Assembly: GCA_904393835.1 (NCBI GenBank)
Contig: CAJFNC010000016.1
Span: forward strand, 1 to 40,106
Length of the DNA stretch: 40,106 nucleotides
Reading direction: 5' to 3'
DNA from: an uncultured Ruminococcus sp.
GTDB lineage: Bacteria > Bacillota > Clostridia > Oscillospirales > Acutalibacteraceae
The notes under the pieces were generated by a model. The model was not told the origin of the DNA and searched no databases. It was given only the letters and a program-made list of their open reading frames with translations. This document shows, piece by piece, positions 39,518 through 40,106 of the stretch. Positions within the stretch are counted from its first letter, which is position 1. Each line of letters starts with the position of its first letter. The position numbers and the translations under genes were made by a program.

Positions 39518-39787
39518 CTATGCAGTTGCATGGGCAGCGTCCTTACAGTTCACAGTCAAGCCTCTGATCGGCTCTGCCGCAAACTGAGAAGGACTTGCCA
39601 ACGTACATCGTGGTACCGGCAAGGTGTTTATGAGCCCCATAGCTCTGACAAGCTCTCTGTACGCCGCTGCAAACTTCTGATTAAAAGCCTTAAAATCCAT
39701 ATATATTAATTTAGCTGTCCTCTGCTCAAACATCTTGCTTTGCTTAGTGGGTATTTTTTTCAAATATACAGAATATATTAAACTCAT
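39518..39787 (-). CDS. Doubtful hypothetical frame beside the hairpin
   Basis: An 89-residue frame (YMDFKAFNQKFAAAYRELVR in the middle) reads towards the hairpin, without a clear ribosome site. It is not a family I recognise. It may be the end of an insertion element or non-coding RNA sequence rather than a protein. Confidence 0.25.
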   Translation of the reverse strand: MSLIYSVYLKKIPTKQSKMFEQRTAKLIYMDFKAFNQKFAAAYRELVRAMGLINTLPVPRCTLASPSQFAAEPIRGLTVNCKDAAHATA

Positions 39788-39858
39788 TTTACCTATTGTG
39801 TTTTCTGATAATCAAGGAAATATATACAAATATTTATCTTTCTGCAAAACAGATTTTA

Positions 39859-39887
39859 TTGACTTTTCCATTATGAAAGGGTATAAT
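39859..39887 (+). promoter_or_regulatory. Strong promoter near the right edge
   Basis: TTGACT (39859-39864), 17-base spacer, TATAAT (39882-39887), then AAAGGAG at about 39919. The first ATG after it (39951) opens only a 14-codon frame (MKKVKKFFGSRKRV). What it transcribes may lie beyond the window; 39888-40106 otherwise shows nothing recognisable. Confidence 0.65.
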
Positions 39888-40106
39888 TTATTTATCAATA
39901 AAATTTAACTTATACTAAAGGAGTCCTGCAAATAAAAGTCAAGTCGTAAAATGAAAAAAGTTAAAAAATTTTTTGGCAGCAGAAAAAGGGTATAACAAAG
40001 CAAGCCTGACTTTAATAGTTTTTTCAAAAATCCAGCCTAAGTGAATTGTTAGATTGACAGTCAGTTAGTTCTGTGCATTAAGACACTCTTTTACACGAGC
40101 ATAGTA

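Noticed and set aside
1..40106. tRNA or rRNA genes, including a tRNA as integration site
   Set aside because: No cloverleaf-like sequence or conserved rRNA stretch was recognised; the prophage seems to use a protein-coding gene.

Overview
The window looks like chromosome of an AT-rich, low-GC Gram-positive anaerobe (class Clostridia, perhaps a gut Oscillospiraceae/Ruminococcaceae; inferred from protein resemblance, strong GGAGG-type ribosome sites, and TTGACA-17-TATAAT promoters). About half of it is an integrated tailed prophage. No rRNA, tRNA or CRISPR array was seen.

Positions 1 to about 20,330: prophage, cut by the left window edge. The lytic genes are read leftwards. From the right they are: regulators (15.3-16.5 kb); a module of small genes, a tandem-repeat protein and recombination/replication genes (Rad50-like ATPase, zinc-ribbon protein, PD-(D/E)XK nuclease, SSB, ERCC4 nuclease, DUF4373-type replication protein); accessory genes (DUF3789, YopX-Lar fusion, PAPS-reductase-like, MazG-like); an ArpU-like late regulator; a frameshifted methyltransferase-like gene; terminase small and large subunits; portal; and the start of a minor head gene. 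The lysogeny side is read rightwards: CI/LexA-like repressor, a cargo strip (PH-domain protein, DUF4258 + YgiT putative toxin-antitoxin pair, zeta-like kinase), then a tyrosine integrase. The integrase stops a few bases from the 3' end of a host flavin-reductase-like gene that looks short, so the right attachment junction is probably there. The matching left junction lies outside the window.

20.3-26.4 kb: ordinary host genes: the shortened flavin reductase with a divergent HxlR regulator, a Nudix hydrolase, a membrane YdcF-like protein, an rRNA uracil methyltransferase (RlmCD type) and murC with a perfect terminator.

26.4-28.8 kb: a patch of dead mobile elements (TnpV-like relic, Cys-rich KTR relic, IS200-type transposase relic) around an intact marR-like/DUF6544-like pair with a clear promoter-operator. 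28.8-33.8 kb: an HtrA-type membrane protease, then a three-gene succinate/fumarate:quinone oxidoreductase operon whose flavoprotein has Gln where the FAD-linking His normally is.

34.0-39.8 kb: remains of a conjugative element (coupling protein, DUF3991-like protein, cell-wall hydrolase N-terminus). Two acetyltransferase genes with their own promoters sit in it, each bracketed by copies of the same short relics. An azoreductase-like gene, a Y-family polymerase and a long perfect hairpin follow.

The most unusual theme is in the prophage: several accessory genes are bounded on both sides by near-identical copies of a translation-initiation region, as if genes were gained or lost by recombination at duplicated ribosome-binding sites.
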